From Boswellia sacra (lineage: Eukaryota > Streptophyta > Magnoliopsida > Sapindales > Burseraceae): DNA of 64,000 nt. Positions 59,093-64,000 of the stretch are shown here, piece by piece. Below the pieces are notes generated by a model, which searched no databases, was not told where the DNA came from, and saw only the letters and a list, made by a program, of their open reading frames with translations. The stretch lies in contig SNVD02005093.1 in the NCBI GenBank assembly GCA_013180625.2, forward strand, positions 157,049 through 221,048, in the 5' to 3' direction. Made by a program: the position numbers and the translations under genes. Each line of letters starts with the position of its first letter. Positions within the stretch are counted from its first letter, which is position 1.

Positions 59093-61239
59093 TCAGATAT
59101 ATTGGTTAGGAAAAAAATTTTGTCTTCTCCTGATATTGAGGAACTAATTAATGTTGGGCCTAGGAAGTTTTAATATTTTTAATAATATTTCTAAAGAGCA
59201 AACATTGTTTATTTTTTGAGTCATGATACGCGAATACAACATGAATAAGGTGCTCAAAACGCCAATCCATTTAATGACACGAATAGTTAAACATATTTTG
59301 TCTATCTTTAACATGTAAGCTCATTTAATAATATAAATTGTTTATCTACTTACAATATATATATTATAAAATTGAAAATTTTATATTATAAAGTAAATTA
59401 ATTTACAAAATAATAAATTATGATGATTTTAACAATATTTTATACTAACAATGATTTATATTCTAAACATAATTTTAGTTGATACAAATATATAGCATAT
59501 AATATATTATGCATAAATAAGTTAAACAGTATTTAAATTATATAAATTAAATATGACACGATTATAAAACATGGGTAACACGTTTAACAATCGTGTCGGA
59601 TCCGTGTTTTATGTCTTGACACAAATAATTAAATGGGTCGACACGAATGACACGAATTGCCACCCCTAAGCATAAGCGTGTCGGAACAGCAATTATTTGA
59701 AATATCATTTCATTATAGCTTGACAATTATTTCTCAACGTGCAAATGTATAAAACAAATAATAACTTCTTTATTTTCGTAGATAGATGGTTGAACCTTGA
59801 GAATTATGTGGTGTTAAATCCTAAATTTAAGATAGGCTAATTTTCTAACTAACTCTATATATATAGCTTATACAAAAGTTAATCCTTACACATTAACTTT
59901 ACACATTGAAATATTATATAAAATTCATTGAGAGTACTTTCCAAAATATTTATCCCAAATCTCATCCAAAATGGTATGGCAATTTCTCAATGTGCAAATA
60001 TATAAAACAGATAATAACTTCCTTACTTTCATAGATAGATGGTCGACCCTTGAGAATTAGGTGGTGTTAAATCCTAAATTTAAGATAGGCTAATTTTCTA
60101 ACTAACTCTAGCTTATACAAAAGTTAATCCTTACACATTAACTTTACACATTAAAATATTATGTAAAATTCATTAAGAGTACTTTCCCAAATCTAATCCC
60201 AAATGATATGGCAAATGAAGTATCATTTATATATTTTTTGTAACCAATGCGTCCAAGTCAGCTTATGTGTATTGTGGCCTTACCACTCAATCTTTGGTTA
60301 ACCCTTGCCACCTGGACTAACCCATTTTGGGTGTGGTATCATTTATTGTATCAATCATATGAGATAATGTGGTAAGTCATTACTTCTTCAACATATCCAC
60401 CTGGCACTTATTAATTGAATACACATCACTTGAAGATACAAAATTCGGTATACAATTTGGAATAAATATCATTATTCTTTTTTATCTTTTTTTGCCATTT
60501 AAGGAGATTATTTTGGTGTTTTAGATAACTTTTTTGTTTAGGGAGAGAACTTCAAAATTGAGACTTTTCTAATAATCTTTTTAAAGCTATGATATACCAA
60601 AGATAACATTAATTAAATTAAAAGTTTTATTACTTTATTATTCTTCCCTAACAAAACTCTGTTGGCAATTTAATTTAATTTTAAAAAAATATATGTATAT
60701 CAGAGAACCAAACAACAAAAAACATTTTTTAAAACATTACAAACTCTACTTCAGTATAATATAGATAAAATCCATTTAAATATATTAGCCAAAACAAAGA
60801 CACAAAATCATAAATTAGGGACGGATAAGAATAATGATATTAATTCTACTTTTAGATTCTGTAGCATTTATGATTCTTTGGATTTTAACTGAAGCTGCAT
60901 AATTCCAATATGATCTTATGGGATCAAGACTCCAAATTAGTTTAGCAAATAAGTTGTTCTTGTCCTCTACCCTTCTGAAACCAGGCCTATCCCAATTCTC
61001 AACTTAGCCAATTATTTCAATTTCTAGACTATTGGCAAAGTTCTTATAGAAATTTGTATTTGATAGGAAAAGCCTTATTCAATTGTAATATTGACTTGAA
61101 TTATTTACAAATATTACAAATACATAAAGGTAAAAAATTACATGTAACACATAAGGAAAAGCATAATCAAAAAAGAAAATTGATTCTAATTATAGTTGTT
61201 GGAATTGATTAATTGCCTATGATTGAGGATGTCGAAATT
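59093..61239. other. Intergenic, AT-rich, with repeats
   Basis: No gene was recognised. A block ending GTCGACACGAATGACACGAA (59637-59656) and TTGCCACCCC near 59666 looks like the end of a short non-autonomous transposon, but its left end could not be placed. A tandem repeat follows at 59722-60215. Confidence 0.4.
59722..60215. repeat. Tandem duplication, about 257-bp unit, two copies
   Basis: Units begin near 59722 and 59979 (CAATTATTTCTCAACGTGC and CAATTTCTCAATGTGC). They share GATAGATGGT, GAGAATTA, GTGGTGTTAAATCCTAAATT and GTTAATCCTTACACATTAAC. Confidence 0.88.
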
Positions 61240-61965
61240 TATTCCTTAATATGCCCACACAAGTTTGAGGCACCATCATGGATGCCAATCCTGGACCGAT
61301 GATAAATGAGAAGCTTCTTAGGTAATGGCTTTATAAGTGAGTCAACAAGTTGATCAGCTGGCAAAAGGAATATGTTTCACATGGAGACATTGATTTAGCA
61401 CTTGGTTACGAACAAAGTGGTAATCAAGTAAAACATGTTTAATTTCATTCTTAAATTGAAAAAAGGATCAGCTGCTAAATATGTAGCCCCCAGCTTATCA
61501 TAATAAATTGTTGGGGATTTGGAAAGATGAACAAAGAGTTCACTAAGAAGATTTTGAACCCAATTAAGCTTAGTTGCAGTGGAAGCAATTGCTTGATATT
61601 CAATATCTATCCAAGAGCGAACAATTGTTCTTTGCTTTTTAGAACTCCAGCTAATTGGATTACCTCCTAAGAAAATAATATAGGCAAAAGTTGATGTGCA
61701 ATTATCAATGTCACCCAGAGAAAAAGAAGAACTACCTTGAAGAAGATCATGTGAAAATGTGCCCTTCAGTTAACGAATGACTCATTTCACGGCAAGCCAA
61801 TGAGAAGAAGTGGGATGATGCACGTATTGTGAAAGCGTGTTGACAGCATAGCATAAATCTAGTCGTGTAAAGGCAAGGTACTGCAATGCACCAAGGACTT
61901 GATAATACAATATGGCATCGACTGGTGGAGAACCATAATCAGTGCAAATAGTGTTGAATGTCTTC
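61240..61965 (-). pseudogene. Copia RNase H fragment
   Basis: Minus-strand reading: GSPPVDAILYYQVLGALQYL, then AVNTLSQYVHHPTSSHWLAV, then in shifted frames FLGGNPISWSSKKQRTIVRS, YQAIASTATKLNWVQNLLSE, DKLGATYLAADPFF and DQLVDSLIKPLPKK. This is the end of a Ty1/Copia polyprotein (RNase H). The rest of the element is absent, and stops break the frame. The first bases of the open frame above 61965 belong to the neighbouring LTR, not to RNase H. Confidence 0.8.
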
Positions 61966-61971
61966 CTCCCA

Positions 61972-62298
61972 TGTGTCATTGTGTCAAAGGTTGGCACCTC
62001 CCTTGGTGAGGTAGGTGACCAACCAAAGGAAAGTCTAAGGGTAGGCAAGGTTAGGTGACCAACCTCACCTACCTCATTGACAATGCATGAAGAATTCTCC
62101 TATAAATATAAGACGAATTCTGCCTTGTTTGTAATCCCAGAGAGGAACTAAAACAGAGAGTTTAGGTATTAGAGAGCCAGGTTGAGCTCCAGGATTAATT
62201 TAGGGGAGTTTTTGTGTAAATATTGTATATTGATTTTCTCTGTTAATACAAGTGAATTTTCTCCTAAATCTCTGTTCTGAGTTTGCATTGCATCCCCA
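61972..62298 (+). repeat. 5' LTR of the third Copia element (left edge approximate)
   Basis: The right edge CCCCA at 62298 precedes ATAAG and the primer-binding site. A TATA box TATAAATA lies at 62101-62108. The left edge is uncertain (between about 61935 and 62010), since no 3' LTR is available. An imperfect inverted repeat (GTGAGGTAGGTGACC and CAACCTCACCTACCTC) lies at about 62010-62075. Confidence 0.55.
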
Positions 62299-62303
62299 AT
62301 AAG

Positions 62304-62315
62304 TGGTATCAGAGC
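62304..62315 (+). other. Primer-binding site, initiator tRNA-Met
   Basis: TGGTATCAGAGC, exact match to the classical plant Copia site. Confidence 0.9.
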
Positions 62316-62579
62316 CTCGTTGAGCTCCTGGAATGTCAGAACGGAGAGAAAAAAATTCGGAGAAAATCTGTCCCTTATTTCTGGAAAATTTCGAATTTCC
62401 AGAAAGTCTTCAAATTTCGAATTTGAAGTGTTCTATGTGTTCGTGAGATCGAGGTGAGTATTCTGCAATTTTTCGGTGACCGAGACGATCACCAGAGAAG
62501 CCGCACGCGCCGTCTGCCTGAACTTCGAGTGGTCTTCACTCGCCTCACGCGCTGCACGCGCATCCAGAGGTTGAAGACG

Positions 62580-62730
62580 ACCACGTCACCTGCCACATCA
62601 CCCGACACGTCAGCGCACTTTTTGCCACGTCAGCGCAGCCACATCATCAGGACACGTCAGCAGGCCACGTGTCGCCACGTCAGAGCCACGTCAGCACAGT
62701 GGTCCCCACATTGCCACGTCAGCACATCTT
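62580..62730 (+). promoter_or_regulatory. Cluster of CCACGTCAGC motifs in the Copia leader
   Basis: Within 150 bp there are about ten copies of (G)CCACGTCAGC or one-base variants, including GGCCACGTGTCGCC. The reverse complement TGACGTGG is a known plant bZIP-factor target. The block is GC-rich, unlike its surroundings. It may be a regulatory array or a simple expansion of a 10-16-bp unit. Confidence 0.5.
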
Positions 62731-62979
62731 TCAGAAATTTCAAATTGACCCCTGTATTTTGGGTAATTATATTCTGACCCCTGAGTTTCTGAAATTTACA
62801 TTTCAGTCCTTAGGAAATTTCAGTTTAGCCTCTAGAATTTCCAAGCTTTGTATTTATTGCACAAAACGAATTTTTGAGCCCCAGAAGAGGCTATTCCACC
62901 ATTTTTGACCGTTTCGGACGTAACGGTGGCTCGGATTTCCGAAATTCAATTTCTATTTTAGTAAATTAATTATTCTAAA

Positions 62980-64000
62980 ATGGAAGAATCATCCGGAGCC
63001 ATGATAAAATTGACTGCTACTAATTACACACTATGGAGATCCAGGATGGAGGATCTCCTTAGTTGTAAGGATCTGTATGATCCTATAGAATTTCAAGGGC
63101 AGAGACCCGAGACAAAAAAAGAGGCAGAGTGGAAGAAAATAAACAGAAAATGTATCGGTCAGATCAGACAATGGATCGACCACAGTGTCTTCCACCATGT
63201 AGCCAAAGAAACAGATGCATATTCTCTATGGACAAAATTAGAGAGTATGTATCAAGCCAAGTCAGCACAGAACAAAGCCATCCTGATGAGACGGCTTGTA
63301 AACTTGAAGTTGCAGAGCCGAACTCCTGTAGCAGAACATACAAGTGAGTTCCAGAACTTGGTAAATCAGTTGACAGTAGTCGAGTTATAGCTTGGAGATG
63401 AAGAACAAGCCCTTATACTTCTCAGTTCCCTTCCAGACTCTTGGGAGACGTTAGTAGTCTCCATCAGTAATTCAACACCCGGAGGCAAACTTACCTTGTC
63501 AATGGTTAAGGATGCCTTGATGAACGAGAAGGCGAGAAGAAAAGATGCAGGCATCAGTCAAGATGAAGCCTACATCATGGAGAATCGAGGAAGACAGTCT
63601 CGAGGTGAAGACTGGAAAAGAGGTAGAAGCAAAAGCAGAGGCAGATCAAGGGGCAGGTCATCAGATGGGCGGAGACCCACATACAAGTGCTACAACTGTG
63701 GCAAAGAGGGCCATTTGAAGAGAAATTGTCGCAATCTTCGGAAGCAGAACCAGGAGAGTTCATAAGCACAAAACAACGAAGAACCACGAGTTATAGTTGT
63801 AGAAGACGTAACCATTTGTGCAGAAGAAACATGCTTCCACACAACAGATCAAGGAGTAGAATGGGTCATTGACACAGCAGCTTCTTGTCACGTCACTCCT
63901 TGTAGAGAGATCTTCATCACGTATAAAGCAGGAGACTTTGGTATAGTGAAGATGGGTAACAACAGCACCGCCAAAATCATGGGAATTGGTGATATTCAAT
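62980..64000 (+). pseudogene. Copia gag-protease region with two stops, partial
   Basis: ATG at 62980; the gag N-terminus has LTATNYTLWRSRMEDLLSCK, then LWTKLESMYQAKSAQNKAIL, a stop TAG at 63388-63390, LGDEEQALILLSSLPDSWE, a basic R-S-rich stretch (RSKSRGRSRGRSS) and the zinc knuckle CYNCGKEGHLKRNC (C-X2-C-X4-H-X4-C, about 63691-63732). A TAA at 63763-63765 follows, then the protease active site WVIDTAASCHVTP (about 63861-63900), where D-T-A replaces the usual D-S-G. All parts are in one frame, so only two point changes interrupt about 340 codons. The polyprotein continues beyond the window. Gag would form the particle; the protease would cut the polyprotein. Confidence 0.83.

Larger units (their letters stand above)
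61972..64000 (+). mobile_element. Ty1/Copia element, 5' part, runs off the window
   Basis: LTR, primer-binding site, a long GC-rich leader, gag and the start of protease lie in order on the plus strand. The 3' half is outside the window. The gag frame has only two stop codons in about 1 kb, so it is younger than the other retroelements here. Confidence 0.8.

Overview
The window is AT-rich, intron-containing nuclear DNA from a plant, most probably a eudicot. The evidence is plant LTR retrotransposon families with initiator-Met primer-binding sites, CACTA transposons, an intron-bearing cytosolic-type HSP70, a DUF295 gene and callose synthase exons. The species cannot be told from the sequence. 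Most of the window is transposable elements, many nested. Only two genes look intact, and both are divergent HSP70 copies. No tRNA, rRNA, CRISPR or bacterial-type features were seen.

Layout. 1-11588 is probably the inside of a CACTA transposon whose right end is at 11588. Nested in it is a complete minus-strand Copia element (635-7814, 5-bp target duplication TCTAC) that has lost its reverse transcriptase. 11589-about 18904 is a decayed minus-strand Ty3/Gypsy element of Tat type, cut in its RNase H by that CACTA end. About 18899-23643 is a decayed plus-strand chromovirus with a short LTR; the Tat element seems to sit in its 5' LTR. 23649-30609 is a second CACTA element carrying minus-strand exon fragments of a phosphoglycerate-mutase-like gene and a potassium-channel beta-subunit (KAB1-like) gene. 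It interrupts a DUF295 gene whose 3' part follows at 30613-32558. About 33387-33932 is an LTR-like block. 34571-40999 is a third CACTA element carrying the intron-containing 5' half of a callose synthase gene. 41159-42946 is a solo LTR of the first Copia family (target duplication AGTAA).

From 43534 there is a gypsy gag remnant, a large gypsy LTR (44127-46766), then a direct segmental duplication (47916-52560 and 54463-59092). Each unit carries one two-exon HSP70 gene. Both HSP70s end before the usual EEVD tail, and in the first copy an EEVE-encoding remnant survives in frame behind two stop codons. The right end holds tandem repeats, a Copia RNase H fragment (minus) and the 5' part of a third Copia element (plus) that runs off the window.

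The genes do not form a pathway. The main biology here is gene-fragment capture by CACTA transposons, layered transposon insertion, and duplication of an HSP70 gene that had already lost its co-chaperone-binding tail. Calls rest on reading motifs and translating by eye. Exon edges of pseudogenes are approximate unless a splice site is stated.
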